Positions 24,701-32,943 of a stretch of DNA of 51,535 nt are shown here, piece after piece. The notes beneath the pieces were generated by a model. That model searched no databases. It saw only the letters and a program-made list of their open reading frames with translations, and had not been told where the DNA came from. Position 1 is the first letter of the stretch. Every line of letters begins with the position of its first letter. The translations under genes were made by a program, and so were the position numbers. Source of the stretch: JAAFIP01 sp043774625 (GTDB lineage: Bacteria > Pseudomonadota > Gammaproteobacteria > Burkholderiales > Burkholderiaceae_C); assembly GCA_043774625.1 (NCBI GenBank), contig JAYVTG010000106.1, positions 1 through 51,535 of the forward strand, given 5' to 3'.

Positions 24701-26218
24701 TCAGCGTTTATGTTCACTGGGTGGTACATCCCAGTGCTGCATGACCTTGCCGTGCTTGTCTACGCTTTCTAGCCGCACGCCAAAACCCCATAGTCGCCCG
24801 ACGTGCTTGACCACCTCTTGCACCTCGTCATGCAAAGGGCGTGCATTGCTTTGACTATGGCGTAGCGTAAGCGAACGGTCACCGCGCACGTCTACATTCC
24901 ACACCTGTATGTTGGGTTCACGCCAGCTCAGGTCATGCTGGCGCGCCAGTATTTCTCGCACACGTTTGTAGCCTGATTCGTCGTGGATGGCCGACACTTC
25001 CAGCTCGTCATCGTCAGCATCGTCGATGATGGCAAACAAACGCATCTCGCGCATTAATTTAGGTGACAGATACTGCCCAATGAAACTTTCATCGCGATAG
25101 TGGCGCATTGCGTGATCGAGTGTCTTGAGCCAATCGGTATCCACAACATCCGGGAACCATTGCCGGTCTTCATCTGTTGGGTTTTCACACATACGCTTAA
25201 GGTCAGTAAACATGGCAAAACCCAAGGCGTAAGGGTTGATACCGCTGTAGCCAGGGTGCGTGACAGGCGGTTGAAAAATGACATTCGTGTGCGAACGCAG
25301 CACCTCGATCATGAAGCCGTCAGTCAACTTGCCTTGGTCGTACATGGTGTTGAGCAAGGTGTAATGCCAAAAGGTCGCCCAGCCTTCGTTCATCACCTGC
25401 GTTTGCCGTTGCGGATAAAAATACTGCGCCACCTTACGTACGATACGCACAATTTCACGCTGCCACGGTTCCAGCAGAGGGGCATTTTTTTCAATGAAGT
25501 ACAGCAAGTTTTCTTGCGGCTCGGGAGGAAAGCGGCGGCTGGTTTTTTCAACCTGCTTGTCTGCCCCCTTGGGTACCGTGCGCCACAGGTCATTTACCTG
25601 CTGCTGCAAATACGCCTCTCGCTCCTTGCGGCGTGTTTCTTCTTCTGCTAAAGACAATTTTTGCGAACGACGATAGCGATCCACACCATGGCTCATCAAG
25701 GCGTGACAACTGTCAAGCAAGTCCTCTACCGCGTCCAACCCGTGCTTCTCTTCACAGTCCGCCACATAGGCTTTGGCATACACCAGATAGTCGATGATGG
25801 AGGTTGCGTCCGTCCACATGCGAAACAGGTAATTGCCTTTAAAAAAAGAATTGTGCCCATAGCATGCGTGCGCCATCACCAGCGCTTGCATGGGCATGGT
25901 GTTTTCTTCCATCAGATAGGCAATGCAGGGGTCCGAGTTGATGACGATTTCATACGCCAGTCCCATGTGGCCACGACGATAGCTTTTTTCGGTAGCGATA
26001 AACTGCTTGCCAAACGACCAGTGCCGGTAGTTGATTGGCATGCCCACCGATGCGTAAGCATCAATCATTTGTCCAGCGGTAATAACTTCTATCTGCACCG
26101 GATACGTATCCAGGCCAAAACTCTTGGCCGTGCTGGAAATTTCGCGATGGTAGGTTCTGATCAGGTCAAATGACCAGTCTGATGGGCAGGGTAATTGTTC
26201 ACGCGTCTTCTCGCTCAT
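24701..26218 (-). CDS. spoVR: SpoVR family protein
   Basis: SpoVR/YcgB family protein (505 aa), cytoplasmic, of unknown biochemical role, conserved with PrkA and YeaH in many proteobacteria. Typical blocks are PVQIEVITAGQMIDAYASVGMP, the YGHNSFFKGNYLF stretch and MNEGWATFWHYTLLN. Its start overlaps the yeaH stop (ATGA), so it is the last gene of a prkA-yeaH-spoVR operon. In enteric bacteria this set is RpoS-controlled and linked to nitrogen and stationary-phase stress. Confidence 0.95.
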   Translation of the reverse strand: MSEKTREQLPCPSDWSFDLIRTYHREISSTAKSFGLDTYPVQIEVITAGQMIDAYASVGMPINYRHWSFGKQFIATEKSYRRGHMGLAYEIVINSDPCIAYLMEENTMPMQALVMAHACYGHNSFFKGNYLFRMWTDATSIIDYLVYAKAYVADCEEKHGLDAVEDLLDSCHALMSHGVDRYRRSQKLSLAEEETRRKEREAYLQQQVNDLWRTVPKGADKQVEKTSRRFPPEPQENLLYFIEKNAPLLEPWQREIVRIVRKVAQYFYPQRQTQVMNEGWATFWHYTLLNTMYDQGKLTDGFMIEVLRSHTNVIFQPPVTHPGYSGINPYALGFAMFTDLKRMCENPTDEDRQWFPDVVDTDWLKTLDHAMRHYRDESFIGQYLSPKLMREMRLFAIIDDADDDELEVSAIHDESGYKRVREILARQHDLSWREPNIQVWNVDVRGDRSLTLRHSQSNARPLHDEVQEVVKHVGRLWGFGVRLESVDKHGKVMQHWDVPPSEHKR

Positions 26219-27486
26219 ACAGGGCTCGCTTTCTTGAACAACTCCTTGAACACAGGAAAAATATCTGACGCTTCAATAATTTTCTGCATGGCAAAGTGCT
26301 GATGACTTTCTTGCACCACCGTATATTCTTCCCATAAGTTTTGACTTTCTTCGCCTACCTGAATGTAGGCAAAGTAACGCGATAACGGCAACAGCTTGCC
26401 TGTGAGCAACTCACGGCATTTGGACGAGTCCTGATGCCAGTTGTCACCATCAGAGGCCTGCGCGCCATAGATATTCCATTCGTTAGACGGGTAGCGAGAT
26501 TGCACAATTTCATACATCAACTCCAATGCGCTGGACACCACCGTACCGCCACTCTCGGTTGATGAAAAAAACTCATCCTCGGTAACCTCTGAAGCCTGGG
26601 TATGGTGCCTAATGAAGACCACGTCGGTCTTTTGATAATGCCGCGTCAGGAAAAGATAGAGCAAAATAAAGAATCGTTTGGCAATATCTTTGCGCTGCTC
26701 GTCCATGGAGCCTGACACATCCATCAGACAAAACATCACCGCCTTGCTGGTCGGCAATGGCACCTTGATACGGTTGCGAAAGCGCAAGTCAAAAGGGTCA
26801 AGAAACGGGATGCGCCTGACTCTCTTGAGTAGTAGCTCAATTTGTGCTTGCAGCTGCAAAATTTCTGCACGCTGTGCATCAGGATGCCATAGCGCCGAAG
26901 TCAGCTTGTCTTGCGCTTCCCGCAATTCCCGTCTGGCTTCACTGCCCATGGCAATGCGTCTACTCAATGCTACCCGCATGGACCGCACCACATGAAGATT
27001 GGTAGGCGTGCCTTCCGATATGATGCCTGCGCGCTGCGACTTCCACTCAGGCGCGTCGGGCAGCAACTGGGTTCGCACCAGGTTGGGCAGCGCCAAGTCG
27101 TCAAAAAAATACTGCATGAACTCTTCGCGACTGATGCGAAACACAAAGTCGTCTTCGCTGGTACCGTCCGGGCTGGCACCGCTGCCTTGTCCACCGGCAC
27201 CGCCACCCTGCGGGCGCTCTATGCGGTCGCCACGCACGTATTCTCGGTTACCAGGGTGCACCATCTCTCGCGTGCCTCCGGGGCCATGGCCAAACACGGG
27301 CTCCGATACATCATGGCGCGGCAGGTTGATGTCTTCACCCCGCTCCAAGTCACGAATGCTACGACCCGACACAGCCTTGCGCACAGCGTCACGTATTTGT
27401 TCGCGGTAGCGACGCAAGAAACGCTCACGGTTGCCAATAGACTTGTTTTTGCCAGACAAGCGTCGATCAATGACTTGATAGGGCAT
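26215..27486 (-). CDS. yeaH: YeaH/DUF444 von Willebrand-type protein
   Basis: UPF0229/DUF444 protein (423 aa). The N-terminal part is basic (RRLSGKNKSIGNRERFLRRYREQ), a glycine-rich low-complexity linker lies at about 92-104 (GGGAGGQGSGASPDG), and a VWA-like domain has the MIDAS-type motif DVSGSMDE at 256-263. The ATG at 27486 has GGAGAG upstream and is preferred over the one at 27513. Works with PrkA kinase in stress signalling in other bacteria. It lies 54 bp after prkA and overlaps spoVR. Confidence 0.93.
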   Translation of the reverse strand: MPYQVIDRRLSGKNKSIGNRERFLRRYREQIRDAVRKAVSGRSIRDLERGEDINLPRHDVSEPVFGHGPGGTREMVHPGNREYVRGDRIERPQGGGAGGQGSGASPDGTSEDDFVFRISREEFMQYFFDDLALPNLVRTQLLPDAPEWKSQRAGIISEGTPTNLHVVRSMRVALSRRIAMGSEARRELREAQDKLTSALWHPDAQRAEILQLQAQIELLLKRVRRIPFLDPFDLRFRNRIKVPLPTSKAVMFCLMDVSGSMDEQRKDIAKRFFILLYLFLTRHYQKTDVVFIRHHTQASEVTEDEFFSSTESGGTVVSSALELMYEIVQSRYPSNEWNIYGAQASDGDNWHQDSSKCRELLTGKLLPLSRYFAYIQVGEESQNLWEEYTVVQESHQHFAMQKIIEASDIFPVFKELFKKASPV

Positions 27487-27540
27487 GGTGCTCTCCAGTC
27501 TGGCAATGGTCATGTTGACTGCTCGTTAGCTCCTGTGCAA

Positions 27541-29463
27541 TCAAGAACTCTTGCGGACCCGCAGGTACCAGTCACACAACAGGCGCACTTGCCTGGAGCT
27601 GTAGCCCTTGGACACCATGCGGCTCACAAAGTCAGCATGCTTCTTCTGCTCGTCTGCACTGGCTTTGGCGTTGAAGGAGATGACCGGCAGCAGATCTTCC
27701 GTATTGGAGAACATCTTTTTCTCAATGACAGAACGCAGCTTCTCATAGCTCGTCCATAACGGGTTTTTACCAGCGTTATTGGCGCGCGCGCGCAGTACGA
27801 AGTTGACGATCTCATTACGAAAGTCTTTGGGATTGCTGATGCCTGCGGGTTTTTCTATTTTTTCCAGCTCAGCATTCAGCGACACACGGTCAAACAACTC
27901 GCCAGTATCTGTATCGCGGTATTCCTGGTCTTGAATCCAGAAGTCGGCATAAGTCACGTAGCGGTCAAAAATGTTTTGCCCATATTCTGAATATGATTCC
28001 AGATAAGCGGTTTGAATTTCTTTGCCTATGAATTCTGCGTAGCGCACCGACAGGTTTTCTTTGATGAAGGCCAAATACTTCTGTTCAATTTCTGGCGGAA
28101 ACTGCTCACGCTCAATCTGCTGCTCCAACACGTACATCAAATGCACAGGGTTGGCGGCCACTTCAGTCGAGTCAAAGTTAAACACTTTGGACAAAATTTT
28201 GAACGCAAAACGGGTTGATATGCCGTTCATACCTTCGTCTACGCCCGCATAGTCGCGGTATTCCTGAAAACTCTTGGCCTTTGGGTCGGTGTCTTTCAAG
28301 TTTTCGCCGTCATACACCTGCATCTTACTGAACATGCTGGAATTTTCAGGCTCCTTCAAACGAGTCAGTACTGCAAACTGCGCCATCATTCGCAAAGTGC
28401 CAGGTGCACAAATTGCGCTTGCTAACGACGAATTGCTGATCAGCTTGTCATAAATCTTGATCTCTTCTGTTGCGCGCAGACAGTACGGCACCTTGACGAT
28501 GTAGATACGATCTAAAAAAGCCTCATTATTTTTATTGTTCTTGAACGCCTTCCATTCACTCTCGTTCGAGTGCGCCATAACAATGCCGTCAAACGGTATC
28601 GCACCAAAACCTTCTGTACCCTTGAAATTGCCTTCTTGCGTGGCAGTGAGCAAAGGGTGCAACACCTTGATGGGGGCCTTGAACATCTCCACAAACTCAA
28701 GTAGCCCCTGATTGGCCAGACACAAACCGCCAGAATAGCTGTAAGCATCTGGATCGTCTTGCGCAAAGGTTTCCAGCTTGCGAATGTCAATCTTGCCCAC
28801 CAGGGACGAAATGTCCTGGTTGTTTTCGTCACCAGGTTCGGTCTTGGCAATGGCACATTGCTTGAGCACCGACGGGTAACGCTTGACTACACGGAACTTG
28901 CGAATGTCACCACCGTATTCTTCCAGCCGTTTAACAGCCCATGGCGATATGATGCGCTGCAGATAACGCGATGCAATGCCGTATTGCGCCTCCAGCACGG
29001 GCACGTCTTCAGCATTGTTAAACAAACTCAAGGGAGACTCATTGACAGGTGAGTCTTTGATCGCATAAAACGGCACACGCTCCATCATTTGTTTGAGCCG
29101 CTCGGCAATAGACGATTTACCGCCACCTACAGGCCCCAGCAAATACAAAATCTGCTTCCTTTCTTCCAGCCCCTGCGCCGCATGGCGAAAGTACGAAACT
29201 ACTTGTTCAATAGGGTCTTCAAGACCAAAAAAGTCTTTAAAAGCAGGGTATATTTTGATGACCTTGTTGCCAAAAATACGCGACAGGCGCTGGTCATTGT
29301 GCGTATCAAAAATTTCAGGCTCACCAATGGCTGCGAGCATGCGCTCGGCTGCAGTGGCATAGACCAGAGGGTTCTTCTTGCAGGCATCGAGGTACTCCTC
29401 CAGCGAAAGCTCTTCCTCGCGGGTCTGTTCATAGCGCGTCTGAAAGTTGCGGACTACATCCAT
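27541..29463 (-). CDS. prkA: serine protein kinase PrkA
   Basis: AAA+-type serine kinase PrkA/YeaG (640 aa, usual length). The N-terminal AAA domain has Walker A GPVGGGKSS at 110-118 and the PrkA-specific blocks SYSGGLCLANQGLLEFVEMFK and GIVMAHSNESEW. The C-terminal part is the kinase-like domain. An AGGAGG site precedes the ATG at 29463. First gene of the operon with yeaH and spoVR. Confidence 0.95.
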   Translation of the reverse strand: MDVVRNFQTRYEQTREEELSLEEYLDACKKNPLVYATAAERMLAAIGEPEIFDTHNDQRLSRIFGNKVIKIYPAFKDFFGLEDPIEQVVSYFRHAAQGLEERKQILYLLGPVGGGKSSIAERLKQMMERVPFYAIKDSPVNESPLSLFNNAEDVPVLEAQYGIASRYLQRIISPWAVKRLEEYGGDIRKFRVVKRYPSVLKQCAIAKTEPGDENNQDISSLVGKIDIRKLETFAQDDPDAYSYSGGLCLANQGLLEFVEMFKAPIKVLHPLLTATQEGNFKGTEGFGAIPFDGIVMAHSNESEWKAFKNNKNNEAFLDRIYIVKVPYCLRATEEIKIYDKLISNSSLASAICAPGTLRMMAQFAVLTRLKEPENSSMFSKMQVYDGENLKDTDPKAKSFQEYRDYAGVDEGMNGISTRFAFKILSKVFNFDSTEVAANPVHLMYVLEQQIEREQFPPEIEQKYLAFIKENLSVRYAEFIGKEIQTAYLESYSEYGQNIFDRYVTYADFWIQDQEYRDTDTGELFDRVSLNAELEKIEKPAGISNPKDFRNEIVNFVLRARANNAGKNPLWTSYEKLRSVIEKKMFSNTEDLLPVISFNAKASADEQKKHADFVSRMVSKGYSSRQVRLLCDWYLRVRKSS

Positions 29464-29494
29464 AAAACCTCCTGATGATCGGTTGTAAGAAAGC

Positions 29495-29524
29495 CTATTA
29501 AAACCAAGCTTACATTCAATTCAA
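29495..29524 (-). promoter_or_regulatory. possible promoter of prkA operon
   Basis: Reading leftward, TTGAAT (29524-29519) and TAATAG (29500-29495) are 18 bp apart, upstream of the prkA start at 29463. The match to sigma-70-type boxes is fair only; an RpoS promoter would be equally possible. Confidence 0.25.
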
Positions 29525-29613
29525 CTTTAACGCTTGCACACCTTCAATATACGCTTACTGTGTAATTTTTGGTTTGACAGAACTGAGAAAAATAAGTTCA
29601 TTCTCCACATATT

Positions 29614-30456
29614 TCACGCAAACCCGCGAACAGGTAAAGTCGCATTGCGCTGTATCCAGTTGCCTGCTGAGTACACACTGCTTGCATCAGTTGCATGCAG
29701 TGTGTAAGCGTGGCGCGACTTGCTTGAACGGTTGGGCGCACTGTAATGAGGCAGTAGACCATGGAACACTACCAGGCTGCCCGCTTTAACTTCCAGCGGC
29801 ACTACATTAGCGTTAGCAATTGGCCATGGCGTAGTGTCCAGCTTTTGCATGCTGACAACATCACCATGCCGAACAAAGAGTTCGCGCAGGGGGCCGCGAT
29901 GCCCCCCAGGCTCGGCCCACAGGCACCCATTGTCTTGCGTAGCATCTTCCAAAGCAAACCAAAACGTCGTCACACTGATGGGTGTAGTTTCAAAAAACGT
30001 TGCGTCCTGGTGCCAGCCCACTTCACCTCCAATACCGGGTTGCTTGAAGATGTACATCGACTGCCAAACCTGCGGTCTAGCCAGACCAAGGTCATACGAT
30101 AATTCTGCGAGCTGCGGGCAATGCGAGAAGGCATCAAAAACTGGATCGCGGTCATGTAATCCATGGCCAATTTTGTTGATCGACAGTTCTATGGCCTGAC
30201 GCAGTTGTCCATCTGTGTCAAGCGCCTCTTCTTCAAGAAAACAGCACACTTGGTCTGCAGAATCCAGAAAATAACGGTCAATAGTACGCACCTGCTCTTT
30301 GGTGGTGAAAATCGATTTGTGCAGCCTAGGGTCAAACGCATCCACAATCACCTGGGCCTGCGCACGCACCGCAGTAATTTCAGCCGCCGATTTGAAGTCG
30401 GGTAGAACCAGAAAGCCGTTTTGTTGATAGGAGGTCTTTTGGGTGGCGCTTAGCAT
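29614..30456 (-). CDS. phytanoyl-CoA dioxygenase (PhyH) family protein
   Basis: Fe(II)/2-oxoglutarate-dependent oxygenase of the PhyH family (280 aa). The metal triad is H149-x-D151 in GWHQDATFF and H237 in GLLPHYSAPN; R248 in SKSRHAYTLH is the likely 2-oxoglutarate contact. The substrate is unknown. No clear ribosome site precedes the ATG. It is transcribed toward prkA, 150 bp away, and is probably an independent unit. Confidence 0.9.
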   Translation of the reverse strand: MLSATQKTSYQQNGFLVLPDFKSAAEITAVRAQAQVIVDAFDPRLHKSIFTTKEQVRTIDRYFLDSADQVCCFLEEEALDTDGQLRQAIELSINKIGHGLHDRDPVFDAFSHCPQLAELSYDLGLARPQVWQSMYIFKQPGIGGEVGWHQDATFFETTPISVTTFWFALEDATQDNGCLWAEPGGHRGPLRELFVRHGDVVSMQKLDTTPWPIANANVVPLEVKAGSLVVFHGLLPHYSAPNRSSKSRHAYTLHATDASSVYSAGNWIQRNATLPVRGFA

Positions 30457-30528
30457 GCAAATAGTTTACTGCTTTCATGTCAACGCCCTAGCAGGGCCGT
30501 CATGATTCAGCGAACCATGTGAGCTAGC

Positions 30529-32016
30529 CTAGAAATTATCCGGCTTTCTAGCGGAATTTGGCTGGCGAGAAAAGCGAACAGACTGGGGCACCCAGTCGTC
30601 GCGCTGAATACGGCCCTTGAATGCGGTGAGTTGTTGGTCAGCGTGGGCAATATCTTCGTTGTTCCAGTCTGCTATCTGCCAGAAGTAATAGACACCAATA
30701 CCGTGCAACATATTTTCCAACACATTAGCTACGCCTTTAATTTGCTTGAGATCGTCGGGTTTTCCAAACGTCGCTCTGGTCAATAAATTTCGGCTGCCAG
30801 CACGCACCAAGCCAGCAGATGCTGGTGCCTGAGCGCGTGCAGGGACAGGGGAAGATACAGGCGACGGTACTGGTGCTCGTTCTAACTGCGCCTGCATCGC
30901 ATTGAGTTTGTCCATCAGCGGACGTATGTCCAGTGCAGGTGTTGGCGTGAAGTTGATGGCTTTAATGGCACGCTCAAGCTCGGCAAGGCGAGCTTGAATT
31001 GGATTCAAATCAACCTCTTTATGCGTTGGAATGACGATGGCACGTACCGCAGTTTCCAACTGTCCTAGTCGTGTTTGTGTCGGCACCAAATCGACTGTGG
31101 GTATCACAGGAAACTTTAAATTTTCCAGCGCGTGCTCTACGGCAGCTAACCGCTCCTGCAACGGTTTTAAATCGGCTGGGGGTGGTACATCAGGCATCCG
31201 AATATTCTTTATTGCCTGGTCCACAGTTTGCAACTGTGCGCGCAACCCGCTCAGATCCGTTTCTTTGGGTGTTGGAATGACGATGGCGCGCACCGCAGTT
31301 TCGAGTTGAGCCAAACGGGTTTGTGTGGGTGCCAAATCGACTACGGGTATCGCGGGAAATTTCAGGTTTGCCAGCGAGTGCTCCAAAGCGCCTAGCCGTT
31401 CTTGCAGTGGTTTTAAGTTTGCTGGTGGTGGCATGTCTGGTATGCGAATGCTCTTGACTGCCTGATCCAGCGCTTGGAGTTTGGTGTGAACCCCGCTCAA
31501 ATCTGTTTCTTTGGGTGTTGGAATGACGATAGCGCGTACCGCAGTTTCTAGCTGACCCAGGCGGGTTTGTGTCGGTGCCAAATCGACTGTGGGTATCACG
31601 GGGAACTTTAAATTTGCCAGCCCGCGCTCTACAGCAGCTAGTCGCTCTTGTACTGGTTTTAGATCGGTGGGTGGTGGCATGTCTGGCATGCGAATACTCT
31701 TCACCGCTTGGTCCAGCGCCTGCAATTGCGCATGTACGCCGCTCAAATCTGTCTCTTTAGGTGTAGGGATGACGATGTTGCGCACAGCGTTTTCCATCAA
31801 CCCCAGGCGTTCGTGCACCGGCTGCAAATCTGCTACAGGCCGTGCGGCCAAGCGTTCTTCAAAGCTCCTGCGCCAGGCCTGCATGTCGCTGGACGAACGC
31901 GTGTGTTCGACGGTCACGTCGTCATAATGGCGGCGAAAGTACCACCACGCCAGCCATGCACCCAAAAGCGCAGCTAATACCAACAAGATCAATATTTTTG
32001 CGAGCAGGAAGGCCAT
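30529..32016 (-). CDS. membrane-anchored coiled repeat protein with C-terminal helix-hairpin-helix-like domain
   Basis: A 495-residue protein in three parts. Residues 5-26 form one membrane helix (LLAKILILLVLAALLGAW). Residues 84-329 are three nearly identical 82-residue repeats, each built of three 27-28-residue units of the form DL-x5-RL-x2-LE-x-AV, likely amphipathic helices split by proline turns (IPTPKET, PDMPPP); diverged units continue to about 395. Residues about 430-495 (DLKQIKGVANVLENMLHGIG) match the helix-hairpin-helix-like domain often found at the ends of other proteins. The ATG at 32016 has GAGGAGAA upstream and is preferred over the 32193 frame start. It lies 16 bp after the OmpA-domain gene. 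The function is unknown; a spacer or scaffold across the envelope is an inference. Confidence 0.85.
   Translation of the reverse strand: MAFLLAKILILLVLAALLGAWLAWWYFRRHYDDVTVEHTRSSSDMQAWRRSFEERLAARPVADLQPVHERLGLMENAVRNIVIPTPKETDLSGVHAQLQALDQAVKSIRMPDMPPPTDLKPVQERLAAVERGLANLKFPVIPTVDLAPTQTRLGQLETAVRAIVIPTPKETDLSGVHTKLQALDQAVKSIRIPDMPPPANLKPLQERLGALEHSLANLKFPAIPVVDLAPTQTRLAQLETAVRAIVIPTPKETDLSGLRAQLQTVDQAIKNIRMPDVPPPADLKPLQERLAAVEHALENLKFPVIPTVDLVPTQTRLGQLETAVRAIVIPTHKEVDLNPIQARLAELERAIKAINFTPTPALDIRPLMDKLNAMQAQLERAPVPSPVSSPVPARAQAPASAGLVRAGSRNLLTRATFGKPDDLKQIKGVANVLENMLHGIGVYYFWQIADWNNEDIAHADQQLTAFKGRIQRDDWVPQSVRFSRQPNSARKPDNF
31030..31767 (-). repeat. three tandem 246-bp coding repeats
   Basis: Units at 31522-31767, 31276-31521 and 31030-31275 encode the three 82-residue protein repeats. 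They keep the reading frame and differ at scattered positions, consistent with duplication followed by drift. Confidence 0.88.
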
Positions 32017-32032
32017 GGTGTTCTCCTCGTTG

Positions 32033-32854
32033 TTACTGCGATACGGCCACGCGAAATTCGATGCGCCGATTACGCGCACGGCCACCCGCATCTGTGTTGT
32101 CAGCAATGGGTCGTGTGTCTCCAAAACCTTGAGCGACCATGCGCGACTCCGGCACCTTGCGCGCTTGCAAGGCTGCACGCACCGCTTGTGCACGTGCCTG
32201 GCTCAAAGCCTGGTTCTTCGCGGCGTCGCCCACACTGTCGGTGTGACCTTCCACACGTATGGTACCTGCACAGGACTCGATAGCCTGCGCAATTTTATCA
32301 AGCAGCGGATCACTTCTGGACAAAACAATGGCTTTGCCCGTTTCGAATTCGAGCGTTGACTTGGTTAGCAGATTGACCAAAGAGCGCTCGCAGGCCTCAG
32401 CGACGGCTTTGGGTTGCGCCACGGGTGCTGGCGCTTTAGCGGTTGGTTCGGCAAAGTCTGCGGTCACTGACACTGCACAGGTAGTGCGGCCAACCCAGCT
32501 TGGACAAGTGGCTTCTCGTGCAAGGGCCAGGGCCTTGGCTGCATCGCCGGCACCAGCCGTTGGCTGCGTGCCCGAGAGCGTCACATTTTGGCCAGACACT
32601 TTGACATCAACCCAAGCCATGCCGCGCTGCGACAACTGATCGCGCGTCTCGCGCAACACGTTTGCTTCAATGTCACGCTTGGCAAAAGGCATGAATGCAA
32701 ACAAGGCCAATAACAACAGTCCCAGGAGTGGCAGCAAACCACGCCAGACAAACGGCCACACAGGCGCGTCACGTCGTACCAAGTAACGCTGCCGCAGCGT
32801 AGAGATGCTGGTTGTCAGCTTCGTCCGATTATCTATTTGTAAGTCATGATCCAT
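32033..32854 (-). CDS. OmpA-domain protein with inner-membrane anchor
   Basis: A 273-residue protein. A short cytoplasmic start leads to one membrane helix (LLPLLGLLLLALFAFMPFA, about 40-60), then a BON-like region (about 62-130: VDVKVSGQNVTLSGTQP), a proline/alanine linker, and a C-terminal OmpA-like peptidoglycan-binding domain (about 160-270) with IRVEGHTDSVGD, NQALSQARAQAVR and the closing RNRRIEFRV. The ATG at 32854 is preferred over a GTG one codon upstream because AAGGAG then has good spacing. It is coupled with the coiled repeat gene downstream, so the two may form one envelope-spanning unit. Confidence 0.9.
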   Translation of the reverse strand: MDHDLQIDNRTKLTTSISTLRQRYLVRRDAPVWPFVWRGLLPLLGLLLLALFAFMPFAKRDIEANVLRETRDQLSQRGMAWVDVKVSGQNVTLSGTQPTAGAGDAAKALALAREATCPSWVGRTTCAVSVTADFAEPTAKAPAPVAQPKAVAEACERSLVNLLTKSTLEFETGKAIVLSRSDPLLDKIAQAIESCAGTIRVEGHTDSVGDAAKNQALSQARAQAVRAALQARKVPESRMVAQGFGDTRPIADNTDAGGRARNRRIEFRVAVSQ

Positions 32855-32943
32855 CACAACTCCTTTGCTAGGCTACGATTTTCGGGATTTAAGCGGTAAA
32901 GATTCCTTAATTTACTTCCGGTTACTCGTCAATCTACAAAAAT

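Noticed and set aside
24685..24710. TAAACG/CGTTTA dyad between convergent genes as a terminator
   Set aside because: Only 6 bp of stem, AT-rich and without a T tract on either side.
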